In this document: piece after piece, positions 30,400 to 45,366 of the stretch | How the letters are laid out: every line of letters begins with the position of its first letter | Position numbering within the stretch: position 1 is the stretch's first letter | Assembly (NCBI GenBank): GCA_030684815.1 | Contig: JAUXXQ010000140.1 | Span: 57,817-121,816, forward strand | Direction of reading: 5' to 3' | Origin: Methylobacter sp. | GTDB lineage: Bacteria > Pseudomonadota > Gammaproteobacteria > Methylococcales > Methylomonadaceae | DNA: 64,000 nucleotides | Notes under the pieces: generated by a model | What the model was told of the DNA's origin: nothing | Seen by the model: the letters and a program-made list of their open reading frames with translations, nothing else | Database searches by the model: none | Made by a program: the position numbers and the translations under genes

Positions 30400-30469
30400 A
30401 GTTGTGGGAGCGGCCACCCGGCCGCGAACAATCGTACGCTATTCGTGGCCGGTGACCGCTCCCACAACT
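30400..30469. repeat. REP/BIME-like paired inverted element
   Basis: gttgtgggagcgg (30401-30413) / ccgctcccacaac (30456-30468); each arm continues into a ccggcc(g/a)cgaa block. Confidence 0.8.
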
Positions 30470-30500
30470 TTTAACCTAAAGTCATTAATCCCCCGTCTAA

Positions 30501-33500
30501 TCACGGATGCGTCATCTCCCAAAACGGCTGCAACAGGTTTTGGCAGTGCAGCTCAAACGCCTCGCCCAACACCTCGCTCAAATCTGTTATGTTACCGTAT
30601 AAGCGCCGCAATTCCGGCTCGTAGGATTTTTCTACCGCCCGGCTTAATTGCTCTATGGCGCACTCCAGCGCCGATTTTGACGCCCGGCTGCTATTTTGCA
30701 ATTTATACGCCTGTTTGACATAGATCAACGCCGCTTCGACAAAAAAGGCATCGGGTTGTGTGCGGCCTTGTTGGTATAAATCCAGCAATGCACTCAGCGG
30801 TTCTAGTGAGTCATGTTCCGGCAACAAGGTTAAATCTTCATCGGTGCTGAGCAAAAACGTCGATTGCGGCTGAATCCGGTTAAGCAGCAGATGGTGCAGC
30901 AGGGCGCAGACAAAATCTTTGCCTTTTAAATCGGCGTAGCGATACAACAGGCTGCCGCGTTCATACAGGTTGCCTAGTCTGCCGACCACGCGGTAATTGG
31001 CTATGCGGAGATCGATAGGCCTGTCGTCCAACGGCGCGCCCAGATTTTTGGCTTGTATGCGTTCGACAAAGCCATTGACCGCCAGCTGTGTCCGGTCAAA
31101 CTCCAATTCGCCCGGTACGCCCGACAACCAGCGCCCTTGCGCCTGCAACTTTTTCACCTGCATCGGCCTGCCGTTTAATGCCCCGTCTATCCATTCGTGA
31201 TAAATGCTGTAAGCCTCCAGTTTGTCGATGACAAACGGCTCGCGCTCTTCGGCGTCGGCATCAATGCCGCTAAAGCGCAGATCCAGCTGTTGGCGCATAA
31301 AATAACGTTGCGGATGCCGGAAAAAGCTGAACAACTCACTTAATTCAATGACTTCAATCTCGGTATCGGCTTCAGCAATTATCCCTTGCCACCACCGATT
31401 ATCGGGCATGTCTGACGGCTCGCCCCGGCGCGATAAGGCTTTGGCGGTGGCGCAATCGGCCTCGGCAAAACTGAACAAAGCGCTGCTGCCGTCAAAATAG
31501 CGCCGACTGAAAGATTGCAAGGGATGCAGGGTAATCAGCTTGTTGCCGCCGGGTAAAACCTCCAGCAATTCGCTGATCACCACCGAGGGCGGAATGGGCT
31601 CGTTATGGCTGATCGACTGGCCGATATAAGTCATAATCAGCTGCTGTCTGGCCGACAGCAGGATTTCCAAAAACTGATAGCGGTCGTCGCTGCGGTGCGA
31701 ACGGTCGCCTTTGTGGAAGTCTTGCGCCAGCAAATCAAAGGTTGGGTTGCGGTCTATTTTGGGGAATTCGCCGTCATTCATGCCCAGCAAGGCAATCACT
31801 TTGAACGGGATAGAGCGCATCGGCAGCATTGAGCAAAAGGTCAGTTGGCCGCGCAAAAAACCGTTCGACGATTTGCGCTCGGCCACCATGCCTTCCAGCC
31901 AGCTGATAATCACTTGCAGTTCGACTTCATCATGATGCACAGCGGCGAATTCTGAGGACAATTCGTCCAGCAGTTCATTCAGCTGCTGGCGCTCGACCGG
32001 CTCTGCCGCCTCCACTAATTGGTCGGCGTAATAATACAGCTGCGTACTCCAGCTTTTCAGCGTTTTCGCCTGTTTCAGCTCCTTGCCGGCCTTAAACAAC
32101 AGCTGCATAAAATCGCACAAACCGCCCAAAGCCTGCGCCGAGGAGCCTTCAATGTCGCGATAAGGCAGCACTTCTGCGACAAAATCCTGATCGCTACCGA
32201 CCGCATAACCCATCAGCAATCTGTCCAGTGTGGCTTGCCAGGTGTTTTCGCTCAGTTCAGGCAGGCCGAGTTCCTGTTTGTGCTGCGCCGACTTGCCCCA
32301 GCGCACATGGGTTTGCTGCACCCAGTGTTTGATCAATTCCAGGTCAACTTCAGACAAGCCGAAACTGGGATAAACCACCGGTTGTTCCAGTAAATCCAGC
32401 ACCGTCTGCCAACCGAAGCGGCTTTGGCTCAAGTCCAAAAAACGGATGAAAGCGTCCAGCGCATTATTGCTCAGGCGCAAACTGCGGTCGGCAATGGCGT
32501 GTTGAATTTTGTCGAACACGGCGGAAATAAACGGCTCATAAACTTGAATATCCGGCGCCATCACCACAATATCGCGCAGTTCCAGTGTCTTGTCGTTTTC
32601 CAGCGTTTGCAGCAACTGGTTTTTTAGCACTTCCACTTCGCGCATCCGCGAATGGCAGGCATGAATGCTGATCGAATCGTCTTGCGGTGGCATCTCCTCG
32701 GCATCCAATTGGTTGGTTAAAATGCTGTTTTGCAGCCATTGCAGGGTATTTTTTGCCTCAACCGGCTCGAAACTTTCCGGTTCAAAATCGAATTGCGCCT
32801 GCTCCAGCAACATCTCCTGAAATTCGCGCCCCTGCTGGCCTAAACTTGACAGCAAGGGATGGCCGCTAAAGTCTTCGTCGTTGCTACGTTGCCGTTTGCT
32901 GGCCAGATCGGCCCAAAATTCTTGCGCCGGATTGAGCAGAAATAAATGCAGTTGGCAATGCTTGGACAGGGCCTGCAAATAGCTTAAAAATAACGGCGGC
33001 AGGGTGTTCAGCCCGAACACCGAAATCCGGTCCGGCAGTTGCTTGCTGAATGCGCCTTCTTCGGCCGCGTTTAATTTGGCAATCATGTCCAGCCATAACA
33101 CGCCGCGATGCCGCTTGCCGGTTTGTTCGGTTATTTGCAGCCACAGCGCCTGTTGCCAATGTTCCGTTGTGGTTTGGTAGAGCAACTGGCGTTTTTGCCA
33201 GGCGTCCAGCAATTCCGGCCGCATCATTTGATATTGGTCGAAGATTTGCGCCAACTGCTGAGCCAGCTGGTAGCGTTTTAACGCGATATTTTCGCCGGAC
33301 AGATAGTGGGTTAATGGCAGAAATACCTCGCCGTCGAGTTTCCTGAGCAAAGCCTCAATCCGCCAGTGCATCAAATGCCGGTCAAAAGCGGCGTCATTGA
33401 GGCAGCTGTCGATTTTTTGCGCCAGAGAGCTGAAAAATTTGCCGGGAAACAAGAAATCGTAATTGCCCCAAACCTTAAATTCACTAGCCAATTGCTGTGA

Positions 33501-33638
33501 TAACCAGCGTTCCATGCCCTGGCTTTGGATCAGAAAAACTTCCTTGGCAAACGGCGAAGCCAACGGCGCGTTTTCAATGACAGCGCTCAGATGAGCGACT
33601 AGATTTTCGGTTTTATTGGAACTGTGCAGGATGAACAT
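30501..33638 (-). CDS. recC: Exodeoxyribonuclease V subunit gamma
   Basis: 1045 aa; FLIQSQGMERWLSQQLA, GLNTLPPLFLSYLQAL, FCSMLPMRSIPFKVIALLGMNDGEFP. Confidence 0.94.
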   Translation of the reverse strand: MFILHSSNKTENLVAHLSAVIENAPLASPFAKEVFLIQSQGMERWLSQQLASEFKVWGNYDFLFPGKFFSSLAQKIDSCLNDAAFDRHLMHWRIEALLRKLDGEVFLPLTHYLSGENIALKRYQLAQQLAQIFDQYQMMRPELLDAWQKRQLLYQTTTEHWQQALWLQITEQTGKRHRGVLWLDMIAKLNAAEEGAFSKQLPDRISVFGLNTLPPLFLSYLQALSKHCQLHLFLLNPAQEFWADLASKRQRSNDEDFSGHPLLSSLGQQGREFQEMLLEQAQFDFEPESFEPVEAKNTLQWLQNSILTNQLDAEEMPPQDDSISIHACHSRMREVEVLKNQLLQTLENDKTLELRDIVVMAPDIQVYEPFISAVFDKIQHAIADRSLRLSNNALDAFIRFLDLSQSRFGWQTVLDLLEQPVVYPSFGLSEVDLELIKHWVQQTHVRWGKSAQHKQELGLPELSENTWQATLDRLLMGYAVGSDQDFVAEVLPYRDIEGSSAQALGGLCDFMQLLFKAGKELKQAKTLKSWSTQLYYYADQLVEAAEPVERQQLNELLDELSSEFAAVHHDEVELQVIISWLEGMVAERKSSNGFLRGQLTFCSMLPMRSIPFKVIALLGMNDGEFPKIDRNPTFDLLAQDFHKGDRSHRSDDRYQFLEILLSARQQLIMTYIGQSISHNEPIPPSVVISELLEVLPGGNKLITLHPLQSFSRRYFDGSSALFSFAEADCATAKALSRRGEPSDMPDNRWWQGIIAEADTEIEVIELSELFSFFRHPQRYFMRQQLDLRFSGIDADAEEREPFVIDKLEAYSIYHEWIDGALNGRPMQVKKLQAQGRWLSGVPGELEFDRTQLAVNGFVERIQAKNLGAPLDDRPIDLRIANYRVVGRLGNLYERGSLLYRYADLKGKDFVCALLHHLLLNRIQPQSTFLLSTDEDLTLLPEHDSLEPLSALLDLYQQGRTQPDAFFVEAALIYVKQAYKLQNSSRASKSALECAIEQLSRAVEKSYEPELRRLYGNITDLSEVLGEAFELHCQNLLQPFWEMTHP

Positions 33639-33747
33639 GGGCGCTTGAATTTATTGGGGGCAATGTTAAAAATCAGCTGAGTAATGTTTGGTTCTGCGGT
33701 ATTATCACACACCTTTTCTCCACCTATAATTAAAACCAGGAAGCGTT

Positions 33748-34401
33748 ATGACTCAAGACGAATTAAAACAAAAAGTGGCTCAAGCGGCGATGCACTACAT
33801 CAAAGATGTGTCCATAGTCGGTGTCGGCACCGGTTCTACGGTGAAACATTTCATCGATTATTTGGCCGATGTGAAGGGTGATATTGAAGGCGCGGTATCC
33901 AGTTCTGAAATGAGCACAGCCCAGTTAAAAAAAGTCGGCATTCCGGTGTTCGATCTGAACGCAGTCGGCACTTTGGATATTTATGTCGATGGCGCTGATG
34001 AAGTCAGCCCGCATAAACATTTGGTTAAAGGCGGCGGCGGCGCGTTGACCCGGGAAAAAATCATTGCCGCAGCCAGCAAAAAATTCATCTGTATCGTCGA
34101 TGAAAGCAAATGCGTCGATGTGCTGGGCAAGTTCCCGTTGCCGGTCGAAGTGATTCCGATGGCCAGAAGCTATGTGGCGCGGGAGCTGGTCAAATTGGGC
34201 GGCCAGCCGGAATGGCGGGAAAACTTTATCACCGACAACCACAACGTGATTCTCGACGTGCATAATCTGGACATTATCGACCCGATCAAACTCGAACAAA
34301 TCATCAACAACATTACTGGTGTAGTCAGTGTCGGCATTTTTGCGATGCGCCCCGCCGATGTCGTGTTAATCGGCAAAGGTACTGAAGTCGTTACCCAGTA
34401 A
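33748..34401 (+). CDS. rpiA: Ribose-5-phosphate isomerase A
   Basis: [32 protein letters not shown]. Confidence 0.96.
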   Translation: MTQDELKQKVAQAAMHYIKDVSIVGVGTGSTVKHFIDYLADVKGDIEGAVSSSEMSTAQLKKVGIPVFDLNAVGTLDIYVDGADEVSPHKHLVKGGGGALTREKIIAAASKKFICIVDESKCVDVLGKFPLPVEVIPMARSYVARELVKLGGQPEWRENFITDNHNVILDVHNLDIIDPIKLEQIINNITGVVSVGIFAMRPADVVLIGKGTEVVTQ

Positions 34402-34549
34402 ATCATCTATCTATTGCCAGGGACGGCAGCCTTAAATAATCCCCGCATCAAAAATAGCTTGGCATTTAATTTGCTTATTGGATGGTATCGAGTGAGCAAC
34501 ATCTTTCAGGTGTGTCCTTGATATTTTCCAAAATGATAGCGAGGTATTT

Positions 34550-34825
34550 ATGTTTGAAGTGACTCTGTTGTGCCTAATTGTAGTGTTAATCGTGGCGTAC
34601 GCTTTTTTATCTGAATTTACCCAGCAACCCGAGGTTGCTTGTCTTGATTCAGGCTTGGCGCACTCTGAAAGTTCGCAGCCAAAGTTGCATTTTCTCTCAC
34701 ATCTGCAAAGTGAAATCGAATCCGCCCTGTTTCCGCGTCCTACTGACTCTGTGCTGCAGCGCCATTACGATGCGTTGATCCGCGCTGAGCTGGAAAATCG
34801 TTTGGCGGCAATGCCGGATTCATAA
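34550..34825 (+). CDS. Small hypothetical protein with N-terminal TM
   Basis: 91 aa ORF followed by a terminator-like hairpin. Confidence 0.55.
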   Translation: MFEVTLLCLIVVLIVAYAFLSEFTQQPEVACLDSGLAHSESSQPKLHFLSHLQSEIESALFPRPTDSVLQRHYDALIRAELENRLAAMPDS

Positions 34826-34846
34826 CATCGGTCATGTAAGTTTTAT

Positions 34847-34866
34847 GCGGGTGTCCCGCTCTTTTT
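34847..34866 (+). terminator. Small Rho-independent terminator candidate
   Basis: gcggg-tgt-cccgc followed by tcttttt. Confidence 0.5.
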
Positions 34867-34955
34867 GTTAGATTTGTTGCATAACAAACATGAGCGGGCT
34901 TCCTCGGGTTTGGTATCCCCTGTTATTTCCCGTAACTATATAAAGTTATTTTGGC

Positions 34956-34972
34956 TTGGCATAAGTTTTGCT
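34956..34972 (+). promoter_or_regulatory. Candidate sigma-54 promoter
   Basis: TTGGCATAAGTTTTGCT: GG-N10-GC spacing with TGGCAt-N5-TTGCT. Confidence 0.35.
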
Positions 34973-35133
34973 TTTGTTGTGACGGTGAGGGTTTGTTGGG
35001 TCGTTTTTGCTGTGAAATGGCTTAGCCTGTGACGGTGTTGCCTTAAGTGGCTAATCATCAGGTCAGGCGATTAGCATAAAGTTAGGCATAACGGGCAATC
35101 AGCAATATAAAGCATAGCGCGAATCAATCTTCC

Positions 35134-35162
35134 TTGATTTAATGAGGGTCGCTAGCTATAAT
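35134..35162 (+). promoter_or_regulatory. Sigma-70 promoter of the atp operon
   Basis: TTGATT (35134-35139) - 17 nt - TATAAT (35157-35162). Confidence 0.7.
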
Positions 35163-35190
35163 CCTCGAGCTGTTATGTATGGAGTTGGGT

Positions 35191-35550
35191 GTGATACAGA
35201 GAAAACGCTCTACTGTCAGTAAGGTTATCAATTATCAGATATTGATAATACTCGTCATGACGGCAGGATTTTCGCTGGTATACGGGCAGTCTTATGCACT
35301 GTCGGCGGCGTTAGGGGGGGCGGCAGCCTTTATCCCCAATCTGTATTTTGCGTTGCGGGTACGTCGATCCGCAGGGCAGGAAGCAAGAAAAATTGTCAGG
35401 TCTTTTTATGCCGGGGAATCGGGCAAGTTAATATTAACCGCCGCGCTGTTCTTTATAATTTTTCAATTTCCAAACATACACATATTACCGCTGCTATCGG
35501 TTTACATAGCGGCATTATCGGTTTTTTGGTTTGCGCTGTTGATGCGCTGA
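35191..35550 (+). CDS. atpI: ATP synthase subunit I
   Basis: Position plus four TM segments; GTG at 35191 preceded by GGAG preferred over ATG 35179. Confidence 0.85.
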   Translation: MIQRKRSTVSKVINYQILIILVMTAGFSLVYGQSYALSAALGGAAAFIPNLYFALRVRRSAGQEARKIVRSFYAGESGKLILTAALFFIIFQFPNIHILPLLSVYIAALSVFWFALLMR

Positions 35551-35566
35551 CATTATTTATATTTAG

Positions 35567-36349
<783 letters not shown>

Positions 36350-36380
36350 TCATTCTTTAACTTTTTTATAATTTAACTAA

Positions 36381-36683
<303 letters not shown>

Positions 36684-36722
36684 TAGGCTGTTTAACTTTA
36701 CTAGCAACAAGAGGAACGCATC

Positions 36723-37199
36723 GTGAGTATCAATGCTACTCTGATTGGGCAAATGATTACCTTTGCACTTCTGGTATGGTTTACCATGAAGTACATTTGG
36801 CCGCCTTTATTTGACTCTTTAGAAGAACGTAAAAAGAAAATTGCTGATGGTTTGGCGGCGGCTGAAAAAGGTCAGGAACAAATGCACTTGGCCGAGAAAA
36901 AAGCTAAAGGCGTTTTGAAAGAAGCCAAAGAACAATCGTCAGACATTATTAATCTGGCTCAAAAACGTGCTAATGAACTGGTTGAAGCGTCAAAAGACAC
37001 TGCTAAAAAAGAGGGTGACCGTTTGATTCTGGTGGCAAAAGCGCAGATTGAGCAGGAAAAGCAACAAGCTAAAGAAAGTTTGCGTAAAGAAGTGGCGTCG
37101 TTGGCTTTATATGCAGCCGAGCAGATTTTGACTGCGGAAATTGACAAAGCCAAGCATCAGGACATTCTGAGCAAAATCTCAAATCAATTAGTAGGATAG
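36723..37199 (+). CDS. atpF: F0F1 ATP synthase subunit b
   Basis: [32 protein letters not shown] start. Confidence 0.96.
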   Translation: MSINATLIGQMITFALLVWFTMKYIWPPLFDSLEERKKKIADGLAAAEKGQEQMHLAEKKAKGVLKEAKEQSSDIINLAQKRANELVEASKDTAKKEGDRLILVAKAQIEQEKQQAKESLRKEVASLALYAAEQILTAEIDKAKHQDILSKISNQLVG

Positions 37200-37207
37200 G
37201 CGGCATA

Positions 37208-37738
37208 ATGAGCGAACTGGCAACATTGGCAAGGCCTTATGCAGCAGCAGTGTTTAAGCGGGCGCAAGAAACTGGCACGACTGAGAAATGGTCGGGCAGT
37301 TTGGCGTTCATTTCGGCTGTCCTGAATGATGAAGAAATTTCTGTTGTCGTGGATAACCCGAAGGTCAATAAAGAACGGTTATCGGCGCTGATGCTTGATA
37401 TTTCTCAGGGGCAGGTTGATGAGGAAGGCGCAAACTTTCTGAAATTATTGGTTCAAAACAACCGGCTAACCTTAGCGCCGACTATTGCCGAACTGTTTGA
37501 AGCCTTAAAAGCGGAAAGCGAAGGTTATGTCGATGTTGAAGTGACTACGGCTTATGCCTTCTCTACAGAAGAACAGCAAAGTTTCACTTCAACACTGGAA
37601 AAATCGCTAAGTAAAAAAGTCCATATGAATGTGACCGTGGATAAATCATTAATTGGTGGCGTTCTGGTACGTGCAGGCGACAGAGTGATTGATGGTTCCA
37701 TTAAAGGCCAGCTTCAACAATTAGCAAAACGACTCTAA
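37208..37738 (+). CDS. atpH: F0F1 ATP synthase subunit delta
   Basis: [44 protein letters not shown]. Confidence 0.96.
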   Translation: MSELATLARPYAAAVFKRAQETGTTEKWSGSLAFISAVLNDEEISVVVDNPKVNKERLSALMLDISQGQVDEEGANFLKLLVQNNRLTLAPTIAELFEALKAESEGYVDVEVTTAYAFSTEEQQSFTSTLEKSLSKKVHMNVTVDKSLIGGVLVRAGDRVIDGSIKGQLQQLAKRL

Positions 37739-37758
37739 ACCAGAGCGAGAAAAAGAAC

Positions 37759-39300
37759 ATGCAATTAAACCCATCTGAAATAAGTGATCTGATTAAAAAG
37801 AAGATCGAAAACTTCGACCTGAGTGCCGAAGCCCACACAGAAGGTACTGTGGTCAGTGTGACTGACGGTATTGTGCGGGTACATGGCCTTTCCGAAGCAA
37901 TGCAGGGCGAGATGCTGGAATTTCCCGGCAACACCTTTGGCATGGCGCTTAACCTTGAAAGGGATTCTGTCGGTGTGGTGGTTTTAGGCCCCTACCAACA
38001 CATCTCTGAAGGCGATACCGTAAAATGTACCGGAAAGATTCTGGAAGTGCCTGTTGGCGAAGCATTGCTGGGTCGCGTTGTTGACGCGCTAGGTAATCCT
38101 ATCGATGGCAAAGGTGCTATTGAAACGACCGAAACTTCACCGATTGAAAAAATCGCGCCGGGTGTTATTGCCCGTCAATCTGTTGATGAGCCTGTGCAGC
38201 TGGGTTTGAAATCGATTGACGCGATGATTCCGGTAGGTCGTGGTCAGCGTGAGTTGATTATCGGCGATCGGCAAACCGGTAAAACCGCTATTGCGATTGA
38301 TGCGATCATCAATCAAAAAGGTACCGGCATTAAATGTATCTATGTCGCTATCGGCCAAAAACGGGCTTCGATTGCCAACGTGGTTCGCAAGCTCGAAGAA
38401 CATGGCGCGATGGCGCACACCATTATCGTTGCGGCATCGGCATCAGAGTCAGCGGCACTGCAATTTATCGCGCCTTATACCGGCTGCTCTATGGGTGAAT
38501 TCTTTAGGGATCGCGGCGAAGATGCGTTAATCATTTATGATGATTTAACCAAACAAGCCTGGGCTTATCGTCAAATTTCCTTGTTGCTGCGCCGTCCGCC
38601 AGGCCGTGAAGCCTATCCAGGCGACGTGTTCTATTTGCATTCCCGTTTATTGGAAAGGGCATCACGCATCAATGCGGCTGAAGTTGAGAAATTGACAGGC
38701 GGCAAAGTCAAAGGCAAAACCGGCTCATTAACCGCATTGCCGATTATTGAAACCCAAGGCGGCGACGTGTCGGCTTTCGTACCGACCAACGTAATTTCGA
38801 TTACTGACGGCCAGATTTTCTTGGAAAGTGATTTGTTCAACTCAGGCATCCGTCCTGCAGTCAATGCCGGTTTATCGGTATCGCGTGTAGGCGGTGCAGC
38901 TCAAACCAAAATCATCAAGAAATTGGGCGGCGGTACGCGTCTGGATTTGGCGCAATACCGTGAATTGGCGGCTTTTGCCCAGTTCGCATCGGATTTGGAT
39001 GAAAACACCCGCAAGCAGATTGAGCGCGGCCAGCGTGTGACTGAACTGATGAAGCAGAATCAATATTCGCCGATGTCGGTTGCGCAAATGGCGGTTTCCT
39101 TGTTTGCGGCCAATGAAGGATTCCTTGATAACCTAGAGGTTAACAAGGTGCTGGATTTTGAAGCGGCCTTACAGTTGTACATGAGCTCAGAGCATTCTGA
39201 ATTGATGAATAACATTAACGCAACCGGCGATTTTAGTGATGACATTAGAACGGGTATGCTGACTGCAATCCAGACTTTCGTCAAAACGCATAGCTGGTAA
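37759..39300 (+). CDS. atpA: F0F1 ATP synthase subunit alpha
   Basis: [18 protein letters not shown]; 513 aa. Confidence 0.98.
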   Translation: MQLNPSEISDLIKKKIENFDLSAEAHTEGTVVSVTDGIVRVHGLSEAMQGEMLEFPGNTFGMALNLERDSVGVVVLGPYQHISEGDTVKCTGKILEVPVGEALLGRVVDALGNPIDGKGAIETTETSPIEKIAPGVIARQSVDEPVQLGLKSIDAMIPVGRGQRELIIGDRQTGKTAIAIDAIINQKGTGIKCIYVAIGQKRASIANVVRKLEEHGAMAHTIIVAASASESAALQFIAPYTGCSMGEFFRDRGEDALIIYDDLTKQAWAYRQISLLLRRPPGREAYPGDVFYLHSRLLERASRINAAEVEKLTGGKVKGKTGSLTALPIIETQGGDVSAFVPTNVISITDGQIFLESDLFNSGIRPAVNAGLSVSRVGGAAQTKIIKKLGGGTRLDLAQYRELAAFAQFASDLDENTRKQIERGQRVTELMKQNQYSPMSVAQMAVSLFAANEGFLDNLEVNKVLDFEAALQLYMSSEHSELMNNINATGDFSDDIRTGMLTAIQTFVKTHSW

Positions 39301-39335
39301 CCAAAAGTAGGCGCCCCTAGGCGAAGGTTTTTAAG

Positions 39336-41605
<2,270 letters not shown>

Positions 41606-41622
41606 ACAAACAGGCATCAATC

Positions 41623-42045
41623 ATGACCATGACCGTACATGTAGATATCGTCAGTGCAGAAAAGGAAATATTTTCCGGATTGGCGGAAATGGTATTCGCG
41701 CCTGCTGAACTTGGCGAAGTGGGTATTTCACCGCGTCATGCTCCGTTAATATCGAAACTAAGGCCTGGCGAAGTCAGAGTTAAAGTGAGCGATAAAGAAA
41801 GCTATCCGTTCTATGTATCGGGAGGCATGTTAGAAGTTCAGCCTCATTTGATTACTATTTTGGCCGACACGGCGATTAGGGCGAAAGATATTGATGAAGC
41901 GGCGGCGCTGGAAGCAAAATCCAGGGCTGAAGAAGCTTTGAGCGATAAGAGCAGTAAAATCGATTATGCAACAGCCCAAGCGCAATTGCTTGATGCAATG
42001 ATGCAATTGAGAACCTTGGACAGGCTTAGAAAACGCGGTGGATAA
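41623..42045 (+). CDS. atpC: F0F1 ATP synthase subunit epsilon
   Basis: [29 protein letters not shown]. Confidence 0.96.
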   Translation: MTMTVHVDIVSAEKEIFSGLAEMVFAPAELGEVGISPRHAPLISKLRPGEVRVKVSDKESYPFYVSGGMLEVQPHLITILADTAIRAKDIDEAAALEAKSRAEEALSDKSSKIDYATAQAQLLDAMMQLRTLDRLRKRGG

Positions 42046-42080
42046 TTAGTCTATTTCACGATATATTTCTACCCTTTGTT

Positions 42081-42119
42081 AAAGCCCGATAGCGCGTTTA
42101 TACGTTATCGGGCTTTTTT
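42081..42119 (+). terminator. Terminator after atpC
   Basis: aaagcccgatagcg / cgttatcgggcttt followed by T6. Confidence 0.85.
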
Positions 42120-42138
42120 GGTTTTAACGGAGTATCAG

Positions 42139-43509
42139 ATGCAGATAACGACAATTATTTTAGCGGCGGGCAAAGGTACGCGTATGCGTTCGGAATTGCC
42201 TAAAATCCTACATAAAATTGCCAGCCGCTCCTTATTGCAGCATGTTTACGATATGGCGGCGCAATTGGACAACAATACCGTCAAGATTGTGGTCGGCCAC
42301 GGCGCGGAGCAGGTTACCGCCGCCTTAAAACATTTTGATGCGGATTGGATAGAGCAAACGCAACAATTAGGCACAGGCCATGCGGTGCAACAAGTTAGCG
42401 ACCAGCTTGCCGATGCCGATACGGTGTTGATATTGTATGGCGATGTGCCGTTGTTAAAATTAACCACGGTCAAGACGCTAATAGCCCATGTCACTGACAA
42501 GTCGCTGGCTTTGCTGACGGTCAATCTTGATACGCCCACCGGTTACGGCAGGATAGTCCGCGACGCCGCAGGCCGGGTCAGTAAAATTGTCGAAGAAAAG
42601 GATGCTGACGCCAATGAAAAACAAATCAACGAAGTCAATACCGGTATTATGGCAGTGCAGGGCAGGCAGTTAAAAAAATGGTTAAGCCAGCTCAATAACA
42701 GCAATGCGCAGGGCGAATATTATTTGACCGATGTGATTGAAATGGCCGTTGCCGACCAAGTCACTATTATCACCAGTCAGCCGGAGACTGAGGATGAGGT
42801 GCTGGGTATCAATAACCGCATACAACTCAGTTATTTGGAGCGCGTTTATCAGCAGGAGCAAGCTAATAGCCTGATGGAGCGGGGCGTGACCTTAAAAGAC
42901 CCGATGCGTTTTGATCAACGAGGCTCGATTGAAAATCTGGGGCAAGATATAGAAATCGATATTAATGTCATTTTGGAAGGGAAAAACAGCATCGGCAGCC
43001 ATGTCAAAATAGGTGCTAATACGCATATCAAAGATTCGATTATTGGCGATAATGTAGACATACTTGCAAACTGCGTTATTGAGGATGCGGTGGTAGGTCA
43101 AGGCAGCCGGATTGGTCCTTTTGCAAGGCTCAGGCCGGAAAGCGTGTTGGCCGAAGATGTGCATATCGGTAATTTTGTTGAAATCAAAAAATCGTCAGTC
43201 GCGGCAGGCAGTAAAATCAATCACTTGAGTTATATCGGAGATACCACGGTAGGCGAAAAAGTGAATATCGGCGCCGGCACCATTACCTGCAATTACGACG
43301 GTGCCAATAAATTTAGAACGATTATCGAAGACGGCGCTTTTATTGGTTCCGATACTCAGCTCGTCGCCCCGGTTACGATAGGCAAAAATGCCACCATAGG
43401 CGCCGGCTCAACCATCACTAAAGACAGCCCTGAGAACCAGTTGACCTTAAGTCGCGCCAAGCAGGTATCCCTCGCAGGATGGCAGCGACCTGTTAAAAAG
43501 GAGACATGA
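42139..43509 (+). CDS. glmU: Bifunctional UDP-GlcNAc pyrophosphorylase / GlcN-1-P acetyltransferase
   Basis: [25 protein letters not shown]; left-handed beta-helix repeats; start 42139. Confidence 0.97.
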   Translation: MQITTIILAAGKGTRMRSELPKILHKIASRSLLQHVYDMAAQLDNNTVKIVVGHGAEQVTAALKHFDADWIEQTQQLGTGHAVQQVSDQLADADTVLILYGDVPLLKLTTVKTLIAHVTDKSLALLTVNLDTPTGYGRIVRDAAGRVSKIVEEKDADANEKQINEVNTGIMAVQGRQLKKWLSQLNNSNAQGEYYLTDVIEMAVADQVTIITSQPETEDEVLGINNRIQLSYLERVYQQEQANSLMERGVTLKDPMRFDQRGSIENLGQDIEIDINVILEGKNSIGSHVKIGANTHIKDSIIGDNVDILANCVIEDAVVGQGSRIGPFARLRPESVLAEDVHIGNFVEIKKSSVAAGSKINHLSYIGDTTVGEKVNIGAGTITCNYDGANKFRTIIEDGAFIGSDTQLVAPVTIGKNATIGAGSTITKDSPENQLTLSRAKQVSLAGWQRPVKKET

Positions 43510-43510
43510 T

Positions 43511-45364
43511 ATGTGTGGCATTGTTGGCGGTATCGCGCAACGAAATGTAGTGCCTATTCTATTGGAAGGCCTAAGGCGCCTCGAATATAGGGGCTATGAT
43601 TCGGCTGGTTTAGCTGTGATCGACCATCAGCAAATCCATCGAAAACGTGAGCTGGGCAAAGTCAAAGGCCTTGAAGCGCTACTTGAGGCAGAGCCGATTT
43701 CAGGCCGCATTGGCATCGCGCATACCCGTTGGGCAACTCACGGCAAACCCAGCACAGCCAACGCGCATCCGCATATGTGCCGACATAAAATAGCGGTGGT
43801 TCATAACGGCATCATTGAAAACCACGAGCATTTAAGAGCCGTCCAGCAACAAAATGGTTATGAATTCAGTTCGGAAACCGACACCGAAGTGATTGCGCAC
43901 GAAATCCATCATGCGATGGAAACCCATCGACTAGGCTCAGGTCAGGCTACCGGCGACTTGCTCGACGCCGTTAAGTTGGCGGTCAAAAAACTGAATGGCG
44001 CTTATGCCTTGGGCATCATCAGTGTTGATGATCCCGATACGCTGGTCGCTTGCAGAAAAGGCAGTCCGCTGGTTATCGGTGTCGGTATCGGCGAATATTT
44101 TATCGCGTCCGATGTGGCCGCTTTGTTGCCGGTAACGCAGCGCTTTATTTTTCTCGAAGATGGCGACATTGCGGCGATTAATATCAATGGGCTGGTTATT
44201 TATGATCAACAGGATCAGGCGGTTACGCGGCCGGTCGTAGACAGCCAGTTGACGGCTGATGCGGTCGATAAAGGCGAGTATCGCCATTACATGCTGAAAG
44301 AGATTTATGAGCAGCCGTTTGCCATCGCGCAAACGCTGGAAGGCCGGTTCATCAATAACCGCCTGCAAGAAAACGCCTTTGGGCATAACGCCGCTGAAGT
44401 GTTCGACAACATAAAAGCCATTCAAATTTTAGCCTGCGGCACCAGCTATCATGCCGGCATGGTGGCGCGTTACTGGTTTGAAAAATTGGCTCGCGTGCCT
44501 TGCAATATCGAAGTGGCCAGCGAATTCCGTTACCGAAATCCGGTGTTAGCGCCGGATACACTGATTGTTACTATCTCGCAATCGGGCGAAACTGCCGACA
44601 CGCTAGCGGCATTGTTAGAAGCGAAAAAACTGGGCGCGAAATATTCCCTAGCCATCTGCAACGTGCCGGAAAGTTCCTTAGTTAGAGAGTCCGATCTGGT
44701 AATGATGACCCGCGCCGGGCCTGAAATAGGCGTTGCTTCAACCAAGGCCTTTACCACCCAACTGGCCACATTAATGATGTTGGTCATTGCCATCGGGAGA
44801 CGCTTCCAATTGAGTGAAGTGGAAGAGCAGAAGATGACCTCGGAATTATTCAGCTTGCCGGGCACAATCGAAAAAGTGTTAAAACTGGACGAGCAAATTA
44901 AAACGCTGTCCGAACAATTTGCCGAAAAAGAACATGCCTTGTTTCTAGGGCGGGGTACACATTATCCGATTGCCATGGAAGGCGCACTGAAATTAAAGGA
45001 AATTTCCTACATTCATGCCGAAGCCTATCCGGCAGGCGAGTTAAAACACGGCCCCCTGGCCTTAATTGATGCTGACATGCCGGTGGTGACCGTCGCGCCG
45101 AATAACAGCTTGTTGGAGAAATTGAAGTCGAACATGCAGGAGGTCAGCGCCAGGGGAGGGCAGTTGATCGTGTTCATGGATGAAACCTTAGCCGCCGCCG
45201 AAGATGAAAATGTACAGATTGTAAAAATCCCCCAAGTCGGCAATGAAATTTCGCCGATTGTGTACACCATTCCGTTACAATTGCTGGCTTATCATGTCGC
45301 GGTGTTAAAAGGCACCGATGTCGACCAACCCAGAAACCTCGCAAAATCAGTTACCGTGGAATAA
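43511..45364 (+). CDS. glmS: Glutamine-fructose-6-phosphate aminotransferase
   Basis: [31 protein letters not shown]; 617 aa. Confidence 0.98.
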   Translation: MCGIVGGIAQRNVVPILLEGLRRLEYRGYDSAGLAVIDHQQIHRKRELGKVKGLEALLEAEPISGRIGIAHTRWATHGKPSTANAHPHMCRHKIAVVHNGIIENHEHLRAVQQQNGYEFSSETDTEVIAHEIHHAMETHRLGSGQATGDLLDAVKLAVKKLNGAYALGIISVDDPDTLVACRKGSPLVIGVGIGEYFIASDVAALLPVTQRFIFLEDGDIAAININGLVIYDQQDQAVTRPVVDSQLTADAVDKGEYRHYMLKEIYEQPFAIAQTLEGRFINNRLQENAFGHNAAEVFDNIKAIQILACGTSYHAGMVARYWFEKLARVPCNIEVASEFRYRNPVLAPDTLIVTISQSGETADTLAALLEAKKLGAKYSLAICNVPESSLVRESDLVMMTRAGPEIGVASTKAFTTQLATLMMLVIAIGRRFQLSEVEEQKMTSELFSLPGTIEKVLKLDEQIKTLSEQFAEKEHALFLGRGTHYPIAMEGALKLKEISYIHAEAYPAGELKHGPLALIDADMPVVTVAPNNSLLEKLKSNMQEVSARGGQLIVFMDETLAAAEDENVQIVKIPQVGNEISPIVYTIPLQLLAYHVAVLKGTDVDQPRNLAKSVTVE

Positions 45365-45366
45365 AC

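Noticed and set aside
43400-43520. glmS riboswitch/ribozyme
   Set aside because: glmU and glmS are separated by 1 nt; no leader space for a ribozyme, which is mainly a Firmicutes feature
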